Part shown: one piece after another, positions 1 through 6,285 of the stretch
Layout of the letters: each line of letters starts with the position of its first letter
Position numbering within the stretch: the first letter of the stretch is position 1
Assembly: GCA_910578215.1 (NCBI GenBank)
Contig: CAJTPH010000066.1
Span: 1-8,140 of the forward strand
DNA: 8,140 bases
Reading direction: 5' to 3'
From: an uncultured Acetatifactor sp.
Lineage (GTDB): Bacteria; Bacillota; Clostridia; Lachnospirales; Lachnospiraceae
The notes under the pieces: model-generated
Databases searched by the model: none
What the model saw: the letters and a program-made list of their open reading frames with translations, nothing else
What the model was told of the DNA's origin: nothing
Translations under genes and position numbers: made by a program

Positions 1-44
1 TAAATCGTTATAAATAATATAAGGGTTAGAAAGGGGGTGTAAAA

Positions 45-461
45 ATGACAAGGAAGCATTACGGAATTACAGCATTGTGTATCATGCCTGCAATGTTAGC
101 CGTTGCGATGCCGACTATTAAGGCGGAGGCAGTGGAGCCAAGAATGACATATATTATATCTTATTCCTCTGACTTGTATATCTCGGATTCAGGAGAAGCC
201 AGTATCACCGGGTATGTGCGGGGAAAGAGCGATGTAACAAGCACCTATGTAAGCGCAACATTGCAGAGAAAGTCTGGAAATGACTGGATTGATGTAGAAT
301 CCTGGGAGGATTCCAGTACAAAAAACAGTTTGTCGGTTATGGAAACCTATTCTGTTTCCAGAGGAACCTAACGTCTTGTTGTAACAGTGACAGCGAACAT
401 AGAGACGAAAACTGCTTATTCAAAAAAAATACTGAAAAAGCAATACCGTACATTAAGGTAG
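45..461 (+). pseudogene. Small secreted protein gene with an in-frame stop (DUF6147-like)
   Basis: The frame starts at ATG 45 behind a strong purine-rich ribosome binding site (AAAGGGGGTG, 30-39). It encodes a signal peptide: basic start MTRKH, hydrophobic core, and a plausible cleavage after KAEA near residue 28. A beta-rich segment follows, with tyrosine- and serine-rich stretches and a WEDS motif. The frame meets TAA at 369-371 directly after SVSRGT, so only 108 residues are made. The same frame then stays open for 29 codons (RLVVTVTANIETKTAYSKK and on) to TAG 459-461, and those codons read as a natural continuation. I infer a nonsense mutation, probably of a TAT or TAC codon. The layout resembles small secreted Lachnospiraceae proteins of the DUF6147 type; this is from memory and no function is known. 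The truncated product might still be secreted. Confidence 0.6.
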
Positions 462-503
462 ATACCCAGATCTGCCAGACTATTTCAAAGTGATTTTGCG
501 TAA

Positions 504-821
504 GGCAAGGCAAGAAAGGGATACAAACCGGATAAAGTATCTGAAAATGCAAAAGTAACTGAAGATTATAATGTGGTTAAAAGCGTGTGGATGGAAAGCT
601 ACGGCGGTGCAATATTTGCAGCATATTATAAAGCGGGTGTTAATTCGGACCAGTCAAAGTATAAAAATGGTGGAGAGTTCAAGCAAAACGGAGCGCTTTG
701 GTTATATAATAACGATGTGGCGACCACATACAAAGATTTGCTGAAATACTACTATGATTCCTCCAGCGCGTCAAAGGACGGCGCAATCCGCTTCTTTGAT
801 GATAACAAAAACGAATTGTGA
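504..821 (+). pseudogene. 3' fragment of a secreted SpoIID-like protein gene, start missing
   Basis: The frame is open from just after TAA 501-503 to TGA 819-821, about 105 codons, with no ATG near its beginning and no ribosome binding site. The nearest alternative start is GTG 573, with nothing resembling a Shine-Dalgarno sequence before it. The peptide reads as the inside and end of a larger protein. It has VWMESYGGAIFAAYYKAG, then GEFKQNGALWLYNN, then TYKDLLKYYYD. That order weakly resembles the C-terminal part of SpoIID/LytB-type proteins, where a GxxSQxGA-like motif precedes a tyrosine-rich ILxxYY segment. I infer that the 5' part was lost by deletion between this fragment and the broken gene upstream. 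The SpoIID link is a pattern match only; a Lachnospiraceae-specific secreted family is equally possible. The intact lipoprotein gene begins 10 bp after the stop. Confidence 0.45.
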
Positions 822-831
822 GGTGTGGGAA

Positions 832-1551
832 ATGAAGAAAAATATATGTGTTATTTTAGGTGTTTTCATTGTATTAGCCATGGCGGGCTGTAATTCAAAC
901 AGTGATGAAAGGAACAGTGGAAATTCGGAACAGGCAAATAAAGAAGATGAGCATTTCAATAAGTCCCAAATAGTATTTGTTGAGGATGATTCTGCGACCT
1001 GGAGCAGAGATTTATTGGCAACAGGAATGCTTGTCACTGATTTGAACAAAGATGGAGTTGATGATACCATCCAGATTGAGAATACGGAGATAGAGGGAAG
1101 TCAATATATTTCTAAATTTGAGGTCAAATTATCGAATACCGAATCTGGTTTTTTGATAAGCGAAACATATGATGCTTCGTTTGAGAAAATGAAAATGGTG
1201 GACATCGACCAGGATACTAATGAGGAATTGATATTGTTGTTTGATTCACATGGGACCGGCGGCCAGGGTACGCATGACTTATATGTGCTTTGGCTTAAAG
1301 AAGACGGCGTTGTTGCGAGAATGATAGATACCATAGATGCAATAACTGTTCATATAGAGCCTGATTGGAATGTTGACAGTATATATGATATTGATAAAAT
1401 AGAGTATAATGGAGATAAGAAACTCCTAGTGCGTCAATACATGTGGGGTGGTGATGAACATTCAAACTGGGTCGGAGATTTGGTCTCTATAGTGTCATTC
1501 GATAGCGAGTCAGGTTTGTTCAAAGCAGAGGAAGCCTGGATAGAGCAATAA
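832..1551 (+). CDS. Secreted lipoprotein with FG-GAP/VCBS-like acidic repeats
   Basis: I place the start at ATG 832 rather than at an upstream in-frame ATG (754), because only from 832 does the protein begin with a lipoprotein signal: MKKN, a hydrophobic core (residues 5-18) and a lipobox ending AGC with Cys20. This predicts lipid anchoring on the outer face of the membrane. Residues 21-42 are a hydrophilic, Asn/Ser/Glu-rich spacer. The mature part has two acidic loops, DLNKDGVDDTI (70-80) and VDIDQDTNEEL (123-133). Both resemble the DxNxDGxxD calcium-binding loops of FG-GAP or VCBS repeats. A Gly-rich SHGTGGQGTHDL segment lies at 139-150. The product is 239 aa and ends in WIEQ. The ribosome binding site is weak (GGTGTGGGA, 822-830), and the gene may be read with the broken frame just upstream. 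Ligand and role are unknown. Confidence 0.7.
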   Translation: MKKNICVILGVFIVLAMAGCNSNSDERNSGNSEQANKEDEHFNKSQIVFVEDDSATWSRDLLATGMLVTDLNKDGVDDTIQIENTEIEGSQYISKFEVKLSNTESGFLISETYDASFEKMKMVDIDQDTNEELILLFDSHGTGGQGTHDLYVLWLKEDGVVARMIDTIDAITVHIEPDWNVDSIYDIDKIEYNGDKKLLVRQYMWGGDEHSNWVGDLVSIVSFDSESGLFKAEEAWIEQ

Positions 1552-1589
1552 GGCAAGGTATGTGTAGAGGCTAGAAGCTGTCAGGCATG

Positions 1590-1705
1590 CGTCCTTTCAC
1601 CGGCCAGGGCGTGGAGCTGCCGAGCCCCCCTGGGACGTCTGTTCAGCGCCGACCGGAGCGGAGGGGGCAGGGGGGCGCCCCAAAGGGGCGGGGGTGGGAA
1701 TGGTA
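1590..1705. other. GC-rich hairpin-forming block of unknown nature
   Basis: Within otherwise AT-rich intergenic DNA, positions 1621-1680 are 80% G+C (48 of 60). Two stems are visible by eye. GCCCCCCTG (1624-1632) is perfectly complementary to CAGGGGGGC (1668-1676). CGCCCC (1676-1681) pairs with GGGGCG (1685-1690) across an AAA loop. The stems share base 1676, so they are nearly adjacent or compete. No convincing protein is encoded: the plus-strand ORF across it is compositionally odd and has no ribosome binding site. It could be a structured RNA, a dispersed palindromic repeat, or imported DNA beside the IS30 remnant. I cannot place it in a known family. Confidence 0.45.
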
Positions 1706-1851
1706 CACGCGGTATCGTCAAACAGCAAAAATCTTAAGGATTAATCAATCCATTTTTCTCACATTGGTAAAATCTGCAAATTATCTCTATGAAACAAGGA
1801 GAAAGTCTGCCCTTTTTCGGAAAGGAGGCGGGTGCATGGAATATCGTGGAA

Positions 1852-1998
1852 ATCAATGTAGCGGTAGAGAGTGCGTTTTGAGCAGGGGATAGTCTCACGG
1901 TGTTCTGCGAAAATATGATCCATTGTCTGTCGGCTAAGGATAAGTGGAGATACAAGCTCGTCCACTACACATATGTTTTTTGGTATGTAATTGATTAG
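1852..1998 (-). pseudogene. IS30-family transposase remnant (helix-turn-helix part)
   Basis: Reading the minus strand from about 1998 down to 1852 gives YIPKNICVVDELVSPL, then QTMDHIFAEH, then IPCSKRTLYRYID. These match in order the N-terminal DNA-binding region of IS30-family transposases, in which a VDELVSPLI-like helix precedes a 'CS.RTLY.YID' helix. After YID (1852-1854) the frame stays open to about 1759 but no longer resembles the family. Upstream there is no proper start codon, only a GTG at 1963-1965 in the middle of the match. The DDE catalytic domain, about 250 residues in complete members, is absent. I see no terminal inverted repeats or target duplication. This is a dead fragment, inserted antisense to its neighbours. 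Confidence 0.7.
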
Positions 1999-2070
1999 AC
2001 ATTAAAAACTCCTTTCCAACAGACATACTGCGTTGTCTAGTATACAGGAGTCAGTGACAGAGATAAATCC

Positions 2071-2156
2071 GGTAAGGGTAAATAAACTGGAATTTACTTT
2101 GGCATTTAAGGGTAAAATTTTTTTAAGTAGGTAAAGGCTTGATTTAGGCAGGTAAA
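2071..2156 (+). promoter_or_regulatory. GGTAAA direct repeats over the hydrolase promoter
   Basis: GGTAAG lies at 2071-2076, and GGTAAA occurs at 2077-2082, 2111-2116, 2130-2135 and 2151-2156. The last three start 19 and 21 bp apart, close to two turns of the helix, so they face the same side. The third of these three lies between the -35 and -10 elements, and the second ends just before the -35. This layout is typical of direct-repeat binding by a dimeric response regulator or similar activator. The regulator is not identified. Confidence 0.4.
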
Positions 2157-2167
2157 AATGCTATACT
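2139..2167 (+). promoter_or_regulatory. Extended -10 promoter for the DUF5722 hydrolase gene
   Basis: A -35-like TTGATT (2139-2144) and a -10 TATACT (2162-2167) are separated by 17 bp. TG at 2159-2160 gives an extended -10 (TGcTATACT). Transcription would start near 2174, leaving a leader of about 95 nt that ends in the ribosome binding site AAGGAGAT (2251-2258). The leader shows only a weak CCC/GGG hairpin around 2219-2225 and no riboswitch I recognise. Confidence 0.65.
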
Positions 2168-2269
2168 GTCCTTGAAGCTTGGAAAAAAATCTGGGTTGTC
2201 GATTTATGCCCTTTCCCTAATGGGACAGGTTCATAAATAAAAAAATTAAAAAGGAGATAGGAAAACAGA

Positions 2270-3967
2270 ATGAAACTAAAGAATTTGCTGAAAAAAGTTC
2301 TGTGCTTTGGCGTGGCGGCTACGCTCTCACTGGGATTTGTTCCCTCCATCACTGCTTCTGCGGCAGGGTATCCGACGGTGGATATGTTTGAGCATGTCAA
2401 GGCATTGAACGGTAACGGTTATCTTAAGGGAGTTCAGGGAGCGCTGGACAGCAATCAGTACTCTTATACGGATTCCACCGGTACCCATGGTCTTTCGCAT
2501 TCTTTCTGGAATGCATACCTGAACGATATGATATTCTTAAGCCCTGTGGACGGCGCTGAGGAATTTACGTTTGAGGGAAGGACCTACTACATCAATTTTG
2601 CACCCATCGAAGCGTTTATACAGATCTGTAACAGTCAGGCAATGACCTGTAACATACAGTTCATGCTTAAGTGGGACGGCAGCCCTGAAAAGGCATGGCT
2701 GGTAGATCCTCAGGCGAGGGTTGTTAATCCCAATCCCGTGGTGGCTAACCTCCAGATGTATGCGATGGATGTTGCCGGCGAGGGCAGACAGGCGTACAGG
2801 GCTTTCTGGAGAGCTCTCATGCAGTGGTGTGCAAGAAATGAGTATCATATTGACGAGCTTATTCTGGGCAACGAGGTAAACGCTCCCAATACCTGGAACT
2901 ATTTCGGTACTCTGGATACCAATACCTGTACCGAGAAGTATGCGATATCCTTCCTGGATATGTATCAGGCTGTCAGAGAGTACACCAACGTATCAAGATG
3001 CAGCATCTGCCTTGACCACAGTTGGACCTTTGACGATATGGGAAATGCGATCCCCACAAAGACCTTTTTGGATAATTTCCATGCAAAGGTGACCGCTCTC
3101 AACGGCGGCGCTCCGGTGGATTGGTGCCTTTCCATGCACCTGTGGCCCGCGAGAGTTGACTGGGCTCCCATGTGGACTCCCTGGAACGGAATGAGGCTTG
3201 CTACCAACAGTGCCAACACTTATTTTATTGACGGCACTAACCTGCATATCATGACGGATTATATAAAGAATAATTTCGGTGCACAGCATCGTATCATGAT
3301 GACGGAGCAGGGCTTTGTTCAGAATCAGGGCGAGCAGATCCAGGCGGCAAGCCTTGCATATTCCTATTATGCGTGCCTGTACAATGATATGGTAGATAAC
3401 TTTATCATTTTCGATGCTAACGGCGACAATCAGATGGCGGCGCTTCTGCCTCTTGCACAGGAGGTATTCCAGAAGATCGGCAGCCCTGACCCTGCGGACC
3501 AGCAGAGGATTGCAGACATCTGTCTGCCTGTTATCGGGGTTAAATCCTGGTCACAGATTATCCCTAATTTTGGCGGTTCCACCGGCAGTGCACCTGTAGC
3601 ACCTACGACGCCCACCGCACCTACGACTCCTACCACGCCCACAACACCCACCACACCTTCCAATCCTGCGGTTGTGACGGGTGGCGGCAAGCTGAAGGAA
3701 ATCTTTGACGAGCATTATTATGCGGATCTTTATCCTGATCTGAAGGCGGCGTTCGGCTATGACAGAGAAGCTCTGTGGGCTCATTACATCAACAGCGGTC
3801 TGCAGGAAAATCGTGTTATGAACAACAGACTTGACGTTGTAAAGTACAGAAACACATATGCGGATCTCAATGCCGCTTTCGGCGACAATTGGGACGCTTA
3901 TGTTGAGCACTATCTGACCTGCGGCGAAAAGGAAGGCAGAGATTCCGGAATAACGGCGAACCGTTAA
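2270..3967 (+). CDS. Secreted DUF5722-type glycoside hydrolase (clan GH-A-like) with C-terminal repeats
   Basis: This is a 565-aa exported protein with AAGGAGAT 11 bp before its ATG. A signal peptide (residues 1-32) ends in ASAA. The catalytic region (about 35-425) resembles DUF5722, a TIM-barrel family related to clan GH-A hydrolases. ELILGNEVN gives an Asn201-Glu202 pair expected to be the acid/base, and IMMTEQGF gives Glu346 as likely nucleophile. Aromatic residues in HLWPARVDW (290-298) could line a sugar site. A Pro/Thr linker (about 441-465) leads to two similar repeats of about 38 residues: YYADLYPDLKAAFGYDRE (483-500) and its surroundings, and YRNTYADLNAAFGDNWDA (526-543). Each ends in a G-x-x-E-x-R-like motif (GLQENR, GEKEGR). 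Such repeats end many secreted clostridial proteins and may bind cell wall or polysaccharide. The substrate cannot be read from sequence. The gene is monocistronic, between its own promoter and terminator. Confidence 0.8.
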   Translation: MKLKNLLKKVLCFGVAATLSLGFVPSITASAAGYPTVDMFEHVKALNGNGYLKGVQGALDSNQYSYTDSTGTHGLSHSFWNAYLNDMIFLSPVDGAEEFTFEGRTYYINFAPIEAFIQICNSQAMTCNIQFMLKWDGSPEKAWLVDPQARVVNPNPVVANLQMYAMDVAGEGRQAYRAFWRALMQWCARNEYHIDELILGNEVNAPNTWNYFGTLDTNTCTEKYAISFLDMYQAVREYTNVSRCSICLDHSWTFDDMGNAIPTKTFLDNFHAKVTALNGGAPVDWCLSMHLWPARVDWAPMWTPWNGMRLATNSANTYFIDGTNLHIMTDYIKNNFGAQHRIMMTEQGFVQNQGEQIQAASLAYSYYACLYNDMVDNFIIFDANGDNQMAALLPLAQEVFQKIGSPDPADQQRIADICLPVIGVKSWSQIIPNFGGSTGSAPVAPTTPTAPTTPTTPTTPTTPSNPAVVTGGGKLKEIFDEHYYADLYPDLKAAFGYDREALWAHYINSGLQENRVMNNRLDVVKYRNTYADLNAAFGDNWDAYVEHYLTCGEKEGRDSGITANR

Positions 3968-3980
3968 ATTCGGAGGAACT

Positions 3981-4091
3981 ATGAAATCCGGGCAGAATGA
4001 GGCGGCAATGCCGCTTCATGCCCCGGGAAAAACTCTATGTGGTTGTGAAAACTTCCATGTGGAGTTTTTTGCGTTTTTGACCGAGATATAA
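3981..4091 (+). CDS. Possible 36-aa small ORF overlapping the hydrolase terminator
   Basis: ATG 3981 follows CGGAGGAACT, in which GGAGG (3972-3976) is a near-ideal ribosome binding site with a 4-base gap. The frame runs 36 codons (MKSGQNEAAMPLHAPGK onwards, with a CGC motif at residues 20-22) to TAA 4089-4091. It begins 13 bp after the hydrolase stop, so translational coupling is possible. Against it, the frame runs through two hairpins and an intrinsic terminator, and its 3' end (FFAFL) is simply the translated U-tract region. Most transcripts would end before the stop codon. It could be a chance ORF, a non-stop peptide, or a frame whose translation modulates termination. Confidence 0.25.
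   Translation: MKSGQNEAAMPLHAPGKTLCGCENFHVEFFAFLTEI
3988..4026 (+). other. Strong hairpin without a U-tract before the terminator
   Basis: ATGAGGCGGC (3997-4006) pairs with GCCGCTTCAT (4010-4019) around a three-base loop, with one G-T wobble. The stem extends outward as CCGGGC (3988-3993) with GCCCCGG (4020-4026), with an internal AGA and one bulged C. No T run follows, so it is not itself a terminator. It sits between the hydrolase stop and the terminator stem and could protect the mRNA 3' end. Confidence 0.6.
4029..4070 (+). terminator. Intrinsic terminator of the hydrolase gene
   Basis: A 14-bp stem pairs AAAACTCTATGTGG (4029-4042) with CCATGTGGAGTTTT (4055-4068). It has three G-U wobbles and a 12-nt loop, and it runs directly into a T run (4065-4070) followed by GCGTTTTT. 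The A-rich 5' arm could let it act weakly on the opposite strand as well. From here to about 4260 I see no gene; the only structure noted is a small GGCGG/CCGCC inverted repeat (4093-4117). Confidence 0.85.
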
Positions 4092-4263
4092 GGGCGGAAG
4101 AACGGATATTTGCCGCCGGGGATAGTACTTTTTAAGCTGAATCAGGGGAAGAAATTTGAGGATAAGCTTTAAATTATATTGCATAATTACCAAGAAGGCA
4201 GGATAAGAAAATAGTAATTTTGCACAAAATCTTTCTGATATATAAAAAACTGTTGAAAAGTTG

Positions 4264-4292
4264 TTAAAAAAATCTCTCGAATATTGTATAAT
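4264..4292 (+). promoter_or_regulatory. Probable promoter of the chemoreceptor gene
   Basis: A perfect -10 hexamer TATAAT lies at 4287-4292, directly after TTG. No good -35 is present at normal spacing: TTAAAA (4264-4269) is 17 bp upstream, and the better-looking TTGTTA (4261-4266) is 20 bp away. The weak -35 suggests activator dependence or low expression. I could not fit a motility sigma factor (TAAA-N15-GCCGATAA type) site convincingly. Confidence 0.45.
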
Positions 4293-4318
4293 AAGTGAGG
4301 GAATTCACGTAAAACAAT

Positions 4319-4410
4319 TTGTTCTTTTGATAACATGAAGTTTTAAATCATGAAGGGGAGGAATCATGAAGTTCAGAAGCCGTTGAAAAAATCATGTGAC
4401 AAAAGAACAA
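4319..4410 (+). promoter_or_regulatory. Structured leader of the chemoreceptor mRNA with a tiny ORF
   Basis: TTGTTCTTTTG (4319-4329) is perfectly complementary to CAAAAGAACAA (4400-4410). After a small internal loop (ATA opposite GA), ACATGA (4333-4338) pairs with TCATGT (4392-4397). The stem thus encloses about 53 nt. Inside lies a ribosome binding site GGGGAGG (4355-4361) followed by ATG 4366 and a six-codon ORF, MKFRSR, ending at TGA 4384-4386. AATCATGAAG occurs twice here (4346-4355 and 4362-4371). The leader ends 18 bp before the true ribosome binding site. No known riboswitch class fits what I can see. Confidence 0.5.
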
Positions 4411-4443
4411 GGCACAGAAAACATATAGAAGGGGTTGTGTACA

Positions 4444-6150
4444 ATGAAAAAGAAAAAGGGTCTAAACATTAAGCTATTGATACTGACGTTGCTGCCGGCT
4501 TTTTTGGTGGGGATAATTGCCTTTTTGATCAGTGTCAGCAGGATGCGTTCCGGCATGGTGGAATTGTCACAGTCGAGGGTTGAGAATATCTGTAATGCGC
4601 TGCGTGAAGCCTACACGGCGATGTACCCGGGAGACTGGAGCTATGACGGCACTAATTTTACCAAGGGCGGTCAGAATCTGTACGATACATACGCTATGCT
4701 GGACAAGATAAGCGAGGAGGATAATATAGAGATCACCATTTTCTATGGCGATACACGTATAATGACCACCGTGCTGGGCGACAACGGCGAGCGGTTCGTG
4801 AACACCCAGGCGGGAGAGGCGGCGATCAATAAGACCCTGCGCGGGGGCGAGGGGTATTTTAGTCCGGACACAATTATCAACGATGAAAAGTACTATTCCT
4901 GTTATACGCCGCTGACCAATTCCGACGGTTCTATTATTGGCATGTTCTTTGTGGGAGTGCCAAGTAAGAGCGTAAATGTTGCTATAAACGGGGCGTCGAA
5001 CTTTGTGCTGGGTGCGATTGCGGGCGTGTTGATCGGCACCTGCGTCGTAGTTATGTTGATTGCGCTGAATTTGATTAAGACCATTCAGAGCTGTGTGAAT
5101 TCAGTGGTTACCATGGAGTCCGGCGACCTGAATGTGAAAGCCGAAGCGGGCTTTTTTGACAAGGGGGACGAGCTGGGGCTTCTTGTGGACAGCATCAACG
5201 GTATGGCGGACCGGTTTAAGAGCATGATCGGTCAGATCAGAAACAGCTCCGACGTGATGAAGGGAAACGCGGATACGCTTGCAGGCGTTGCCGAAAGCAC
5301 GCATTCTTCCATTGACGAGGTGTCAAGGGCGATCGAGGACGTGGCAAACGGCGCGACCTCTCAGGCAAGCGATACCCAGGACGCCGCTATCAACATAGAG
5401 GCGATGAGTACCTCCATCGAGAGCATTGTGGATGGCATCAACGATCTTGCAGCCGCTGCGGACAGCGCGCAGAATACCAGCGAGGGCGCCAAGAAGGCAA
5501 TGCATGACCTGATCCGTATCAATGAGGAGACAAAGGCTTCCGTGGAGAAGATCGTGGGACAGTCCGAGATCAATGTGAATGCCGCGGCGAGAATACAGGA
5601 GGTAGTCAATGTCATCAGCGATATTGCGTCTCAGACCAATCTTTTGTCCCTTAACGCCAGCATCGAGGCGGCAAGAGCGGGAGAGCAGGGCAAGGGCTTC
5701 AGCGTTGTTGCGCTTGAGGTAGGCAAGCTTGCGGACAGCAGCTCCAAGTCAGCTGCGGAGATTGAGGAGATTATTAAGGAGCTGGTGCAGAATATCGAAG
5801 AAACCTTCGATCTGACCACACTGCTCAGCCAGAATACCAGACATCAGATTGACAAGCTTGAGAGCACAAGAAAAGATTTTGACGGTGTGGTTCGTAACGT
5901 AAATGTTATGTTTGACAAGACCATGGTCGTGCAGGACGAGATTTCCAAGATCAATGATATACGCAGGAAAATCGAAGAAATTATTGAGAACCTGTCGGCG
6001 TTATCCGAGGAGAATGCGGCTTCCAGCCAGGAGACCACGGCTTCTACCAGCATGGTGGTGCAGTCCATGCAGCAGCTGAATGCATCCACTCAGGAGATCA
6101 GCGCGCTGGCAGCGGAGCTGGCAAGGATTATTTCCTATTTCCGGGCTTAG
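4444..6150 (+). CDS. Methyl-accepting chemotaxis protein with extracellular Cache-type sensor
   Basis: This is a transmembrane chemoreceptor of 568 aa. It would bind a small ligand outside the cell and control CheA/CheW at the inner face. ATG 4444 is preferred over the upstream TTG at 4435 because AAGGGG (4429-4434) is well spaced from it. The order is TM1 (8-31), an extracellular sensor (about 32-180), TM2 (186-211), HAMP (about 209-263) and a long helical signalling domain. The sensor's late part (TIFYGDTRIMTTV, then YYSCYTPLTNSDGSIIGMFFVG) fits a single Cache fold of the type that binds small organic acids or similar ligands. The conserved hairpin tip is at 386-431 (DNA 5599-5736) and contains SQTNLLSLNASIEAARAGE. 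Ala/Ser/Glu/Gln-rich flanks hold probable methylation sites. No C-terminal CheR/CheB-docking pentapeptide is present; the protein ends in ISYFRA. The ligand is unknown. Confidence 0.95.
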   Translation: MKKKKGLNIKLLILTLLPAFLVGIIAFLISVSRMRSGMVELSQSRVENICNALREAYTAMYPGDWSYDGTNFTKGGQNLYDTYAMLDKISEEDNIEITIFYGDTRIMTTVLGDNGERFVNTQAGEAAINKTLRGGEGYFSPDTIINDEKYYSCYTPLTNSDGSIIGMFFVGVPSKSVNVAINGASNFVLGAIAGVLIGTCVVVMLIALNLIKTIQSCVNSVVTMESGDLNVKAEAGFFDKGDELGLLVDSINGMADRFKSMIGQIRNSSDVMKGNADTLAGVAESTHSSIDEVSRAIEDVANGATSQASDTQDAAINIEAMSTSIESIVDGINDLAAAADSAQNTSEGAKKAMHDLIRINEETKASVEKIVGQSEINVNAAARIQEVVNVISDIASQTNLLSLNASIEAARAGEQGKGFSVVALEVGKLADSSSKSAAEIEEIIKELVQNIEETFDLTTLLSQNTRHQIDKLESTRKDFDGVVRNVNVMFDKTMVVQDEISKINDIRRKIEEIIENLSALSEENAASSQETTASTSMVVQSMQQLNASTQEISALAAELARIISYFRA

Positions 6151-6196
6151 TCTCAGGGTGATTTCCGATTTTGATATTCGGTGGGCTTTTAAAATT

Positions 6197-6236
6197 AAAG
6201 GACAGATAATTTGTAAAAATTTTCTGTCCTTTTCTT
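6197..6236 (+). terminator. Intrinsic terminator of the chemoreceptor gene
   Basis: AAAGGACAGATAATTT (6197-6212) pairs with AAATTTTCTGTCCTTT (6217-6232) over a four-base loop (GTAA). There is one T-T mismatch, and a T-rich run follows. It starts 47 bp after the stop codon and isolates the chemoreceptor from the next operon. The stem is nearly symmetric in A and T runs and may also work on the other strand. Confidence 0.85.
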
Positions 6237-6256
6237 AAACATTTTATGAAAATGCC

Positions 6257-6285
6257 TTGCGAAATGTAGAATGATGTTGTATAAT
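6257..6285 (+). promoter_or_regulatory. Promoter of the small membrane-protein operon
   Basis: TTGCGA (6257-6262) and a perfect TATAAT (6280-6285) are separated by 17 bp, matching sigma-A spacing. The expected start near 6292 leaves a leader of about 110 nt, in which I see no clear structure. The ribosome binding site for the first gene is AAGGGAGAAAG at about 6389-6399. Confidence 0.75.

Noticed and set aside
754..831. Upstream ATG start for the lipoprotein gene
   Set aside because: It would bury the lipoprotein signal 26 residues inside the protein and overlap the preceding frame; ATG 832 gives a proper signal peptide and lipobox.
1587..1892. 101-codon plus-strand ORF across the GC-rich block
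   Set aside because: No ribosome binding site, strongly skewed composition (runs of Pro, Arg and Gly), and it overlaps the antisense IS30 remnant; it looks like a chance frame.
3551..3910. Minus-strand ORFs rich in Arg/Gly or Val/Gly over the hydrolase linker
   Set aside because: They are antisense readings of the Pro/Thr linker; the plus-strand frame has signal peptide, catalytic motifs and ribosome binding site.
4180..4443. Possible c-di-GMP riboswitch upstream of the chemoreceptor
   Set aside because: Such riboswitches often precede motility genes, but I could not find the conserved core of either known class here.
4350..4470. Roughly 40-codon ORF from ATG 4350 overlapping the chemoreceptor start
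   Set aside because: Out of frame with the receptor, basic chance-like peptide, and no ribosome binding site of its own before 4350.
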